Assembly (NCBI GenBank): GCA_946965045.2
Contig: OX337241.1
Location: forward strand, 2,909,744 to 2,973,743
From: Epithemia pelagica
Taxonomy: Eukaryota > Bacillariophyta > Bacillariophyceae > Surirellales > Surirellaceae
Length of the DNA: 64,000 nucleotides
Reading direction: 5' to 3'
Both the position numbers and the translations under genes were made by a program. Below are positions 32,930 to 43,514 of the stretch, one piece after another. Numbering within the stretch: the stretch's first letter is position 1; the number at the start of each line of letters is the position of its first letter. The notes under the pieces were generated by a model. The model did not search any database. It saw only the letters and a program-made list of their open reading frames with translations, and was not told where the DNA came from.

Positions 32930-33310
32930 CAGTATCCGGGGAACCATCTCCGCAGCCGAGTATACTACCAACCAATCTTCCATCGGTTCAGCCCTCCTCC
33001 ACTCCCGCGGTATCAACACAAGCCTCGGCCGAACCCTCCTTTCTGCCTTCTTCTTTACCAACCATTTCTTCTCGTCCTTCCTCAACACACAGTCACGAAC
33101 CGTCTTTGATTATATTTATCCTTTCTTCACATTCACCCTCATCTCAACCCTCTGAAACACCAGCGAAACAGCCTTTGGTTCATCCCTCCAGACATCCCAC
33201 AATGGTTTGAACCAATGGTATAACTCATGATTCATTTTTTCAAGACAGAATAGATTATAATTCTAATTCGTATGCCGTTCCAACGAAAGTCGTGGTGGAT
33301 GATGAGAATG
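32930..33310 (+). pseudogene. Inverted fragment of the subtilase Pro/Ser/Thr tail plus its 3' flank
   Basis: On the plus strand the translation GEPSPQPSILPTNLPSVQPS and following residues ISSRPSSTHSHEPS and PSETPAKQPLVHPSRHPT tracks the last 110 residues of the subtilase at 26518 (QPSPQPSMVPSTLPSTQPSS; ISSRPSSTPSHEPSS; PSKTPSNQPSSHPSQHPT). The bases after it (ATGATTCA, TAGATTATAATTCTAATTCG) are the reverse complement of the subtilase 3' flank. No catalytic sequence is present. Strand is opposite to the parent gene. Confidence 0.75.
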
Positions 33311-33730
33311 ACAAGGAACGCTTGTTACCGTTTTCTGCTACCTGGTGTCCACACGACTCACTTGGGTACCAAAGCTTAGGACTGCAAGCCATGTTCATAC
33401 ACTACTAGGAGGCAGAATACTTTTGTCCAGGAAGCAATCTGGTGCACTGAGCCTTTGGTTCATCCCTCCAGACATCCCACAATGGTTTGAACCAATGGTA
33501 TAACTCATGATTCATTTTTTCAAGACAGAATAGATTATAATTCTAATTCGTATGCCGTTCCAACGAAAGTCGTGGTGGATGATGAGAATGACAAGGAACG
33601 CTTGTTACCGTTTTCTGCTACCTGGTGTCCACACGACTCACTTGGGTACCAAAGCTTAGGACTGCAAGCCATGTTCATACACTACTAGGAGGCAGAATAC
33701 TTTTGTCCAGGAAGCAATCTGGTGCACTGA
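33171..33730. repeat. Perfect 2 x 280-bp tandem duplication
   Basis: Bases 33171-33450 and 33451-33730 are identical by eye over the full 280 bp. The unit starts GCCTTTGGTTCATCCCTCCA and ends CAATCTGGTGCACTGA. It includes the end of the subtilase-tail fragment and its 3' flank. Complete identity means a very recent event or an assembly duplication. Confidence 0.93.
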
Positions 33731-34284
33731 AATTAGAACCATCGGGTCCAGAGAAAGGAGACACTTGTCATTCGGCAACTGCTGATTCCATTCTTCGACT
33801 GAGTTTCAAGGTGCGAGTACAATCATGACGATGTGACACTGCTCACAAACGGAAAATTTTACAACACACCTGGAGAAGAGTAGCATTACGCGAAAAGAGA
33901 CTTACCATAAAAGTAAGAGCACCTACAGTGGTCAGTCGTTTGAGAACTGCAGTTGCAGCGACAGCATGTCAAGTGCTGGTCCATACACAAGAGACAAGGA
34001 AGAGGAAGAATACACAATCGTTCTTTGTTATGCAAGGTAATGTATCAAGTCTTTTAGTTTCTATGATAAATCTTTTCTTTAACTGAGCTGGAGTTCAAAT
34101 CATCTTCAGGGTGACATCGCCAATTTCTTCTGTTCATCAAGGAGAAGGGGGTTCAGTCCTCCGACGAGGCTTGTTGTTGTTTTTCCCGAATGCGACGAAC
34201 GGCGCTTTGGAAAATGGGTTCTCGACCGCGTTGTTTGAAAATAGTTTGCCCGGCACGGAAGTGAGGATTCTTGTCGGGACGTTG

Positions 34285-35028
34285 TCAATGAAGAGGCTGC
34301 TGCTTGCGTTCCAGGGTGTGGATGGTGCTCGTTCTCGAAAAAGAATCCGTTTCGGGTTGAAAGAGACCAGGCGCTGCGGCGGGGAAGGACGATATCTCGA
34401 TATTGATGGTCTTGGTTCGTGAATTTTGTGACTGCGTTTCTTCTTGTCGTGGCTTGGGTTCATGTTGATGAACACGCGCGGGAGAAATATGGTTGTCTGA
34501 CACAAGAGTTTCCTGCTGAAATAGACGCGGAGCTGCAGCGGGCAAGGACGATGTCTTGATGTTAATGGTCTTGGTTCGTGTATTAAGCGATGTTTTTTCG
34601 TCTTGTCGTGGTTTGGGCTCATGTTGTTGGACACGCGAGGGGGAAATATGGGTGTGCGACACAAGAGTTTCGGGTTGAAAGAGACCAGGCGCTGTGGCAG
34701 GCAAGGATGTTGTCGCGATATTCATTGTCTTGGTTCGTGAGTTTTGTGCTTCTTCATGTCGTGGTTTGGGTTCATGTTGCTGGACACGCGAGGGGGACAA
34801 ATGATTCCGAGACGACGAGAGTGGAGTTTCGGATGGAGAGGAGATCTTGAGTGCCCACGCGGTTTCATCATGCTTTGGTTGTTGTTCTTGTGGACCGGTG
34901 GCGTCACTTTGCACCAAAATGGGAGTCGTTGGGTCGATCAAAGAGGTCTCATTCTTGACATCGGCAGCCAAGGATGAGGAGGTCCACAGCAACATGCATG
35001 ATAGGGCAACCCGCGGTGATTTGAACAT
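34285..35028 (-). CDS. Secreted repeat protein of unknown function, apparently truncated by a stop codon
   Basis: Start at ATG 35028, chosen because it begins a clear signal peptide (MFKSPRVALSCMLLWTSSSL, then AADVKNETS); 247 residues. The mature part has three to four degenerate repeats of about 45 residues with the words LFQPETLVS, HISPSRVQQHEPKPRQ and RTKTINI. No known family. Just after ERKQQPLH a TGA ends the frame, whereas the second copy (36453-37312) reads CGA (Arg) there and stays open. The frame downstream here still codes for a related C-terminus (FRAGQTIFKQRGREPIFQ, RRIREK), so the protein is probably shortened by a recent nonsense change. High Gln, His, Pro and Ser suggest a disordered extracellular protein. 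Confidence 0.6.
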   Translation of the reverse strand: MFKSPRVALSCMLLWTSSSLAADVKNETSLIDPTTPILVQSDATGPQEQQPKHDETAWALKISSPSETPLSSSRNHLSPSRVQQHEPKPRHEEAQNSRTKTMNIATTSLPATAPGLFQPETLVSHTHISPSRVQQHEPKPRQDEKTSLNTRTKTINIKTSSLPAAAPRLFQQETLVSDNHISPARVHQHEPKPRQEETQSQNSRTKTINIEISSFPAAAPGLFQPETDSFSRTSTIHTLERKQQPLH

Positions 35029-35533
35029 TGTAACTCTTGTAGAACAAAGTATGCCGTGAGATAGAGTTTGTGCAGAAGCTTGTTGCGTCCACCCAGCAAA
35101 TTGTGATACATCAACGCAAGTACGATGGCACTCGATCATGATTCTTGTAAAGGCACGCCCCAAATTCTCTCATGGTCATCCACAATATCGTTGGATTCCG
35201 ACAAAACTGGAGAGTGGGGGATAGCCAGATTTTTGGGTGAAAACACGACTGGTCAATCGTGTCCAAAATCAGGGGCAGAACAGAATAATTAGGGGGTCAG
35301 AATTTAGAACTGATGAGGAGAGCGCGACACTTCAATTTACCTACCTTACAATAGAGCTGTACAGCCTACGATCTGCAATACCGACGGTGAACGACGGGAG
35401 CAACGGAGAGACCGCCTCTTCGCCATCGGAGCAAAAGTTTACAAAGCTGCACTTTTACACGACGACTGGTGATGGGCAAGACACCAATGCTCATGTGGGA
35501 GAGCTGAAGGAAAAGGGTACATCGCAGCAGCAA

Positions 35534-36141
35534 ATGATGCGACCTGATGGGTCGTTACTCCAATGGAAAACTGATGGAGAATCGGGATCTTCCTACATGT
35601 CAACAACGAACGACGTACCCAGTTCTTCATCGTCCGCTGACAAACAAGTTTCTAAAGGCAAGAGCGAGATGGAAGGATACCTTCCAGTGCCGAATGAAAA
35701 AAGCCGCCCACGGGAACGCAAACGTCAAAAGAAAGCCCCAATGCCGAACGAGACGCACATGAAAATTCGTGCTGCCGTTGACGCTGGTGACAACTGGGAG
35801 CTGGATCTGGAACGTAAGCATGGCCTTTCCGACATGGAAGCCTGCGTTTGCGTTGGTTCATTGCCAAGTACCAAATGCACGAATCGTTCCCCGACAAGGA
35901 GCATGGGGTGAAGCAGCAGCTTGTGGATTTGGCACGCGAAGGATTTCAACACTTGAAAACAGCGCAACAACTCTTTGAACAGTATCCACATGAAATGGGT
36001 GAGCAAACCAAAATCCAAGGAACTTGGAAAATGATCACAGGCGAAGCTACATTGCAACGATTGAAGGCCAAGCGCGAGAAAGAGTTGGAACTATTGAAGA
36101 CCAAAAGCGACAAAGGCGTGCCTGGTTCGGCGAAATTGTAA
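35534..36141 (+). CDS. Hypothetical protein, apparent frameshift near 35845
   Basis: The first frame runs from ATG 35534 (open upstream to 35237 without ATG) and ends at 35911. Its natural-looking coding sequence (ELDLERKHGLSDMEA) continues after about 35845 in another frame as LRWFIAKYQMHESFPDKEHG, then VDLAREGFQHLKTAQQLFEQ, and ends at TAA 36141. The joined product would be about 200 residues: a Ser/Lys-rich basic N-terminus (RPRERKRQKKAP) and a helical C-terminal half rich in Lys, Glu and Gln. No family recognised. A sequencing error, a real frameshift or a very short intron could each explain the break. It lies between two copies of a duplicated block, so it may be a passenger insert. Confidence 0.45.
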
Positions 36142-36452
36142 TTTGGTCTATTTGATACATGCTGGATTGGGGTGAGATGGATATAGACAAGCATTTTTGT
36201 TTCAACACCCGGCGAAGAGTATTACCATTGAAAGTAAGAGCACCGACAATGGCCAGTCGTTTGAGATGCCGTTGCAGCGACAGATGTCAAGTGCTGGTCC
36301 ATCCAGACGAGTGACAAGAAAGAGGAAGAACACCCAGTCGTTCTTTCTTATGCAAGGTTATGTATCAAGTCTTGTAGTTCTACAACAACTCTTTCTGTAA
36401 CTGAACTAGAGTTCAAATCGTCTTCCGGGTGACATTACCATGTCTTTTCGGT

Positions 36453-37312
36453 TCATCCAGGAGAGGGAAGTTCAGTACTCCGAGGAGGCTTGTTGTTGAT
36501 GTTGTTTTTCGCGAATGTGACGAACGGCGGGGGTTCTCGACCGACTTGCTTGAAAATAGGTTGTCCGGCACGGAACCGAGGATTCTTGACGGGGCGATGT
36601 CGTCGATGGAGATGCTGCTGCTTGCGTTCCAGGTTTTGGATGGTCATTCTCGAAAAAGAATCCGTCTCGGGTTGAAAAAAAACCAGGCGCTGTGCCAGGG
36701 AAGGACAATGTCTCGATGTGGATGGTCTTGGTTCGTGAATTTTGTGACTGGGTTCGTCTGGTCGTCGAAAGGGTTCATGTTGATGGACACACGAGAGAGA
36801 TATATGGTTTTCTGACGCAAGAATTTCCGGCTCAAATAGACGTGGAGCCGCAGCGGGAACGGATAATGTCTCGATATTGATGGTCTTGGTTCATGTTTGA
36901 AGTGGCGATTTGTTGGACACCCGAGGGAGAAATGACACAAAAGTTTCGGGTTGGAAGAGTCGAGGAACTGTGGCGGGCAAGGACGTTGTCGCGATATTAA
37001 TTGTCTTGATTTTTATTTTTGTGTTTCTTCTTGTCGTGTTTTGGGTTCATGTTGCTGGACACGCGAGGGGGACAAATGATTCCGGGACGACGAGAGTGGA
37101 GTTTCGGATGGAGAGGAGACCTTGAGTGGCTCAGAGGTTTCATCGTGCTGTGCTTGTTGTTGTTATTGTTCTTGTGAACCGGTGGCGTCACTTTGCACCA
37201 AAATGGGAGTCGTTGGGTCGATCAGAGAGGACTCATTCTGGGCTTCTGTAGCCAAGGATGAGGAGGTCCACAGCAACATGCATGACAGGGCAACACGAGG
37301 TGATTTGAACAT
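36453..37312 (-). pseudogene. Decayed second copy of the secreted repeat-protein gene
   Basis: Starts with the same signal peptide (MFKSPRVALSCMLLWTSSSL, then ATEAQNESS) at 37312. A stop follows SDATGSQEQ, then the frame shifts (HSRSPLHPKLHSRRPGIICP is the shadow of the expected reading). Near the end the original frame is open again as LERKQQHLHRRHRPVKNPRF, then RAGQPIFKQVGREP. The position equal to the TGA in the 34285 gene is CGA here. At least two frameshifts make it non-functional. Confidence 0.7.
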
Positions 37313-37610
37313 TGTAACTCTTGTCAAACAAAGTATGCCGTGAAACAGAGGAAGTGCAGAGGCTTGTTGCGGCAAATTATGATACATCAATGCATGTACA
37401 ATGGCACTCGATCATGATTCTTGTAAAGGCACGCCCCAAATTCTCTCATGGTCATCCACAATATCGTTGGATTCCGTTGCGCCAGAGGGTGTGGGGGATA
37501 GCCAGATTTTTGGGTGAATACACGACTGGTCAGTCTTGTCCAAAATCAGGGGCCCAGAACAGAATAATTAGGGGGTTAGAACACAGGGTAGCCAGATTTC
37601 GGGGTGGAAA

Positions 37611-38041
37611 CACAGGACTGATCAGTCTTTTGAAAAACAGGGGCAAAAAAGAATCCTTTGGGGACTATAGATGTGCCCCTATTTCGGGAATACTAGTCTA
37701 CCTCTAAATCGTGGATTTTTCTTCCTTCGCCGGCAGGTAGTTTTTCCAGATTCGGACAAAGTCATCCTTGTTATCCAAAAGAAGTATGTAGCTTGGAGCT
37801 TGGCCATTTGGACACTGGAAGTAAAAAAAACGGAAGACAACAAAAATATATGTGGATCTATTATCCTTCCCGGGTCTCTACTGGAAGTGCAATGGCATCC
37901 AACACCACCTACTTTTAATAAGCTCCGCCTGAATCAAGTGACTGTCTTGGTCGAGATATCACGCAGTAACATTATTTTTGTCACAAACAAGTCAGAGGGT
38001 CTTTTCATAGCACTCCTAAACTACCTAACGTAGGACTCTCT
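37611..38041. other. Intergenic region
   Basis: A 120-codon plus-strand ORF (37671-38033) is present, but it has no recognisable domain and no paralogue in the window. Not called as a gene. Confidence 0.35.
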
Positions 38042-38402
38042 CCATCCTGTCCATCGTGGAAGAATCAATTGGCCGAAACTGCTCTCTCGTCCCCTGATGT
38101 TTCTGGAAAACTAAATTCATTTCCAATATGGAAGCAAAGCATAACAAACATAATCAGATCCGAAGTAGACAGGAGCCTATTTCAATTATTTGACGGGAAA
38201 TTGGCCAGCAGAACCCATCGCACATCCTGTCCATCGTGGAAGACTAAATTGGCCGAAACTGCTCTCTCGTCCCCTGATGTTTCTGGAAAACTAAATTCAT
38301 TTCCAATATGGAAGCAAAGCATAACAAACATAATCAGATCCGAAGTAGACAGAAGCCTATTTCAATTATTTGACGGGAAATTGGCCAGCAGAACCCATCG
38401 CA
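38042..38402. repeat. 2 x 180-bp tandem repeat, in frame
   Basis: Bases 38042-38221 and 38222-38402 differ at only a few positions (AAGAATCAATT versus AAGACTAAATT; AGACAGGAGCC versus AGACAGAAGCC). The unit is 180 bp, so one plus-strand frame reads a 60-residue repeat twice (LAETALSSPDVSGKLNSF, then PIWKQSITNIIRSEVDRS and LFQLFDGKLASRTHR) up to the stop at 38425. The frame is open upstream to about 37970 but has no ATG, so it could be an exon or chance. Protein status unknown. Confidence 0.8.
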
Positions 38403-39256
38403 TCGGAGCTTCTTTGACCCGTTGACAATCCTCAAGAACGTGAAAACTCGGTGCAAGCAGGGAAACTAGAGGAACCAATGTTCCAGAACTCTAGGGTAAG
38501 ATGCCCATCTGTGAGGCAAAACCTTCCTATAACTTGTGAGGAGACGACTGTCACCTTTTTCGCTCTGTCATGTGTCATGGTCATCGATCATGCGTCCTAC
38601 GCCAAAATTCCAGTTCTTTGCGAGTATGCCACGGACTGTGGGCTATAGTCACGAAATTGATTCTGGTAGCAACTTATTTGGGCATATCTATGAAATGCGG
38701 GATAATCGGAAGCAAAAGAAAAGGATGCCTTTCTGCGTGCTAAGAAAACTAGGTAGGTATGGAGTCGTGCTAGCGTATAGCGCACTCCCGAGTAACTTCG
38801 ACAGAACTTTTTAGCCTCGATGCTTGCGTTTGATAAACCTCTTATGATAGAGTATCTTCTAGTGTTGATTTAGGATGAACGACAGGCGCCGAAAGTCGAT
38901 ACTCGTACTCGTACACCAGGTAATCTGCTTGGGCAATTGATGAGGGCTATTAGTCGAAATATCCCTGTCTCATTATTTGTCATCCATGCTGAGCTGCTTT
39001 TGGTTTCTGATTATCCTTATAAAAGATTAAGTATTCCCAACCAACTTCAAGAAGAAGTGATCTTGCCAGTATCTACAAGTAGAAGTAGTGTTGATTCTGG
39101 CTCTGTTTGTTCGGTAGTGTTGTTTTTGCCACGTTCTTTTTCTCCTCCCTGGACGTGGGACTGCTTGATGGGTCACACAATTGTCAGAACAACAAAACTT
39201 GAAACTGACTCCATTCGATCAACGCATTTGTTGTAAGCGCCACTACTCGAAGAACC
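38403..39256. other. Intergenic region
   Basis: Short ORFs only. The end of this stretch should hold the promoter of the spliced gene at 39257. Confidence 0.35.
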
Positions 39257-40006
39257 ATGAGTATCCGAAGCATTTTGAAACGAGCCGACAGTCAAACCTC
39301 GCACAGTTGGGATGCCAACGAAGAAAGTACATCCAGCGACGCCAAGAATGTTATTTTTGAGTTTGAATGTGCCATTGACAATGGTCCGTTTGACGAAGAC
39401 TTTCTGGATCGTAAACAAGTCTTGTGTTGGGGTGATTTGACCGTGTACGAGTTTCCCATGATGCTGGGAGACAATCCATCCGTGTCGGACGGACCTCCGT
39501 TGACGATTGACTGGAAACATACCAACGAGCACGTGTTTGACATTGATTTTTTCGAATACATGCGCCGACCTGTTCAACTTCGAAGACGAAGTGCATCGGC
39601 ACCTTTGCGGCAACTTTGTGGATCCGGTTCGAATCCTCGCAAGCCACACAACAAGTTGCTTCTGGACAAGGGCATTCGAGGTGCACTGTAAGTACTGCTT
39701 TGATTGTAAGAATGGTGATCCAAAGAACCCTTCGTGATTCAATCATTCTCACCGTTTGCCGTTCCTTGTCTCTGCAGCCTTTTGAATATTGGTTATAGCG
39801 CACAAGATATTGTCGAAGCGACGACCGAGGTGGATCTCATCAAGAAAAGTCGTCGAAACAACATGAAAGGTCGTTATGATTCCTTCAAGACCGTTTTTCA
39901 CCATTTTAGCAACATAAAGACGCGAGTTACCAACAGTGCCTCGGCAAAGTCTTCTCACAAGCAACACCAAGCAAAAGCTCGTATAGTGGCATCCAAATCG
40001 GCCTAG
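39257..40006 (+). CDS. Small conserved diatom-type protein, one intron
   Basis: Two exons, 39257-39687 and 39778-40006. The 90-bp intron (39688-39777) has a GTAAGT donor and a polypyrimidine tract before CTGCAG, and restores the frame through RGAL/LLNIGYSAQDIVEA. The spliced product is 219 residues. The central segment CWGDLTVYEFPMMLGDNPSV, then SDGPPLTIDWKH, and the later IGYSAQDIVEAT resemble a large family of diatom hypothetical proteins that share EFP..LGDNP and GYS...I motifs; this is recalled, not searched. The C-terminus is basic (KKSRRNNMKGR; KSSHKQHQAKAR). No signal peptide or membrane segment, so it is probably cytosolic or nuclear. Function unknown. The family is often stress- or light-responsive, but nothing in this sequence shows that here. 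Confidence 0.8.
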
Positions 40007-40604
40007 CAATGATAGCATTGCTAAGCTACCTACTCTATGTGATGTGTGCATAACCTTGCATTGAAGCATGGTCCACCGATAGGCCTATGCCTCCTCACGG
40101 ATCTCTGTCAATCAATTCATCCCAGTCTTAAAGTTTATTTGCTCTTATCAGTATGATTAGTTACTAGGAGTACGGCTGTTACCCTCCTCATTCAGACCGT
40201 CTAGGTAGGAGCTACTCCTCTAGGAGCAAAAGCAGGTAATGCTAGCCACTTCCCTTGTGCCGATTTTGTCATCACCAAACATGATAGTGGCAAGTTGGTT
40301 ATATATTCTTGTGAGCCTTCATACTATCAGAATAAACGCAAGGCATTCTAGGGATGTATTCCAAAAATTGAAAATACGAAAGATACCTCTTCCTTCGACC
40401 AACGTAGCAACAAACAGAGAAATCAGTCTGTGATGCTTGATGACAAACGTTTGTAGTGGTGTTCTTTGAGTTGGTATGGGTTGCACCAATTCCGCCCTTG
40501 TCGTCACCACAGCGATACTGTGGCAGGAGCTGTTCAACTATCCTTGAGGAGTCATCTTGAAGGAACCACATCTTTCTTGAAGGAGCCACATCTTTGTTTG
40601 ATCA
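40007..40604. other. Intergenic region between convergent genes
   Basis: Holds the 3' ends of the 39257 gene (plus) and the metalloprotease (minus). A 15-base imperfect direct repeat CATCTTGAAGGAACCACATC / TTTCTTGAAGGAGCCACATC lies at about 40553-40592. No gene seen. Confidence 0.4.
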
Positions 40605-43514
40605 TCAGTCGGATGGAGTGTTTGTAGGTCTGTTTGTCGGGGTGTTTGTAGGACTACTTGTCGGGGTGTTTGTACGTATGCCCGTCGGATTTGCGGTTGG
40701 ATCAGCGCTAGGAGGGAACGTAATAGGAATGCTGGTTGTGGGCCGAGAACTCGGCATCCTGGTGATGGGAGATACAGTGGTGGGACCCATCGTTGTCGGT
40801 TGTGCAGTTGGCATACTCGTAGTGGGAGTTCCAGTCGGTGTTAAAGTTTCACCAGTAATCGTGGGAGAAGACGTGTCAAGAGCTGGATTGGTCGGTTGTG
40901 CGGTAGGGATACTTGTCGTGGGACTTCCAGTCGGTCCAGAGGTTGCGCTAACAGTAGCTGGAGCCATTGTGGTCGGCTGCGAAGTTGGGCTACTCAAAGT
41001 GGGAACTCCAGTTGGCATTGCAGTTGCTCCCGTACCTGACGGAGATGGTTGTGAAGTCGGCATGCTCGCGGTGGGAGGTCCAGTCGGTGGTTATGTTTCA
41101 CCCGTCTCTGTGGGAGAGGACGTGTTTGGAGTTGATGGTTGCAAAGTCGGCATACTCGTGGTGAAAGTTTCGGTGGGGAGTGCGGTGTTGCTCCTACAAG
41201 TGGGAGACACGGTTGGAGTCGTAGCTGCGACAGTGGGCCAAGTTGTCGGCGTCGGAGTTGTCCATTGGATTGTTGGTGCTGTGGTAGTAGATGATGTTGG
41301 CAGTGCGGGGGTTGGTTGGTTTGTCCCGGTCCATGTGGTCGTCGTCGTTGTGGTTGGTGGCACCGTGGTTTTCGTGGTTTGGATCGAGGAATTGGGGGTT
41401 GGAACCGAGGTCAGTGGCCCGGTCGCCGCAGAAGGTAAAGGGGTTGTGGGTGACATGCTGGGAACCCTTGTGGTGGTGGTGGTCGGGTCTTGACTCGGTG
41501 TGGCTGTGGTTGGATCCGTGGTGGGACTATTGGTGGGTACCCCTGTGGGAACCGACGTCGTTGGCGCAGTGCTAGGAGTATGGGTAGGTGCGGAAGTTGG
41601 CGCCGTGGATGTGGGGAACATGGTGGGTTGTGCCGATGGAACAGAACTTGGTTCCGTAGAAGGGGTTGTCGAGGGAATCTGACTGGTGGTGGGTGGTTCC
41701 GACGGTGCCGTCGACACGGTGGGAATCGGGGACGGTTGGTGGGACGGAACGAAACTGGTAGTGGGGGACGAGGTGGGTCGGGTCGAGGGTTGTCGAGATG
41801 GCGTAGCACTCGGTGCATTTGACACGGTGGGAACGGGGGACGGTTGCGACGAGGGTTGTGCGGACTGAGAGGGCGCTGGCGAAACTGTTGGTGCCGGTGT
41901 CACGGCCACACTCTCAATACATTCCTCCAGTTTGGTTTGAAAGGTTTGTACCGTATCGGGCAAAAATTGTTGATTGGTACTGGCCAAAATTTTGCGATAC
42001 ATGACATCTTGTTGACTAGAGGCATGAAGGGCTCCCAAATTGTGTCCAAGTTCATGAGCCAAAATTTTGATAGTGCTCATGTAGCTTCGCGTCGCTCGTG
42101 TCACACCGACACTCCACGGAACTTGACACAATCCCCCGATATAGGCACATCCGACGGTACTGGTTTGACTGGAGTGCACGAGACCGTGCAAAAGTTGCAC
42201 ATTGTCCAATCCTTGATTGAGGGGACCTCGTGCATGTCTCCGGGCCACTTGCAACAAGAATTGACTACACTTGGGTTGATTGAGGGAGGTAAAGGGATCG
42301 GTCGTGGCATTGCAATGCAGTTCCAACAGGTCCAATTCCAAATGAATGCATGCATTGTGAAAAAAGAACAAGTTGGCTTGTTCCACCAGGTCAATGGCGG
42401 CGGCGGTTGCGGCCCGTCGGACCGCCGTGGCATCCGGTTCGGTGCCGTCCGTTGTGGATGATTGGAGGGATTCTTGTTGGTGGTACGAATGGTGACAAAA
42501 GAGGGAATCCGTCAAAATACCCACACTCAAGACATGCATATCGTCACAGGCGGTCAAGCCGGCACCGGCGACTTGCTGCGAAACACGACGACGGGCATTG
42601 CTGTTCCAATGGAGAGACCATGCTGGTCGAACCGTTGTGACATTGTTGATGCTGGTGTTGCGTGTTCGGTTGGTTCTAGTTCTCCTCCGCTGGGATTGTT
42701 TTCGCAACAAGTGTCGATGCGGTGGTGGCAATGATACCGATTCATTCTCCTCCTCCTCCTCGTCATGCAGTGGTGGTTGCAATCCATCGTCCCAATCGAA
42801 ATGGTGGACTTGCAGTTCGTCATAATACGAGGGATCCATATCGTCTTGCGAGACACAACCAAACGTGACACCCCACTCCAAGGGAAAGCAAATTTCCACT
42901 TGGACTGATTGTGTTGAAAGTGGTGCAAGATTGTTGTTTGGAGTGCCACGAATCGATTTGGTTTGTACGACAACTTTGCGCAAAATCTTGTCTCGAACAG
43001 TACAAATGACATCTTGTCGTTGGTGCAAGTGTTCTGCGGTCGTAGTAGTAGTATTGTGGAATCGTGTCCAGTGACAGACACCGGTATCCTCGTCGGGCTG
43101 CCATACATGATATGTTGGTGCGTGTGGTTGATCGGGTGGTTCATTCGTGGTGTCATCCCACGACGATCGAATGCTGACACCTGGTTGAATGCTGGTGGGA
43201 GGTGGACAGTGTGAAGGGGCACACGAGATCCATTCTTCGTCTCCGTGGGTGTCACTCCCAAACAGTTGTATGGACAAGTGTTCAATCCGTACGACACGAA
43301 TGGGTGCCGTGACCTGCAAGCCTGGATGGCGGAGGCGAAAGGCCTGAAAGAGTTGTGCCAGGGTATTGTCAGTGTCGGTGCTGCTTGCCAGAACGACAAG
43401 GACTGGCCCATTGCCAACCAAGGAGGCCCAGAACAACCAGAGCGAGAACAAGGAGTGGTACCAAAGCCCACGAATCGTGGCAACAGGCTTGGGACAATGC
43501 TTCACCAACACCAT
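40605..43514 (-). CDS. ADAM/reprolysin-like zinc metalloprotease (M12B type) with Thr/Pro/Ser tail; internal stop at 41091
   Basis: ATG 43514 starts a hydrophobic signal segment (WYHSLFSLWLFWASLVGNGPVLVVLA). A prodomain-like region of about 300 residues ends in a basic run (LLRKQSQRRRTRTNRTR) that could be a furin-type site. The metalloprotease domain has AIDLVEQANLFFFHNACIHL, CAYIGGLCQVPW and the zinc motif HELGHNLGALH (His487, Glu488), then DVMYRKI as the Met-turn, as in adamalysins. After residue 535 the chain is a regular SPTTxPT repeat. A TAA at 41091-41093 ends the frame at 807 residues, but the same frame continues open for 161 more codons of identical repeat to a TGA at 40605. An equivalent repeat codon is TTA (Leu), so TAA looks like a recent nonsense change. 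The protease domain is intact either way. Secreted; substrate unknown. Confidence 0.85.

Larger units (their letters stand above)
33860..37610. repeat. Tandem duplication of about 1.4 kb (33860-35310 and 36210-37610) flanking a unique insert
   Basis: The two blocks share order and content: GTCAAGTGCTGGTCCAT at about 33967 and 36286, TATGCAAGGT at 34030 and 36350, the secreted repeat gene (minus strand), then TTCTCTCATGGTCATCCACA at about 35166 and 37441 and AGAATAATTAGGGGGT at 35282 and 37562. Spacing is about 2.28-2.33 kb. The 0.9 kb between the blocks carries a separate plus-strand gene. Divergence of roughly 10-20 percent by eye suggests an older event than the 280-bp repeat. Confidence 0.8.

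Noticed and set aside
22639-38402. Direct repeats that might suggest a CRISPR array
   Set aside because: Repeats are long, few, adjacent or protein-derived; no short repeats with unique spacers, and the genome is eukaryotic.
39600-39625. GGTTCGAATCC resembling a tRNA T-loop
   Set aside because: It lies inside exon 1 of the 39257 gene, with no acceptor stem or anticodon arm around it.
40594-41493. 299-codon Val/Gly-rich plus-strand ORF
   Set aside because: Reverse reading of the Thr/Pro/Ser tail of the metalloprotease; repeats of ACN/CCN read backwards give GGN/GTN.
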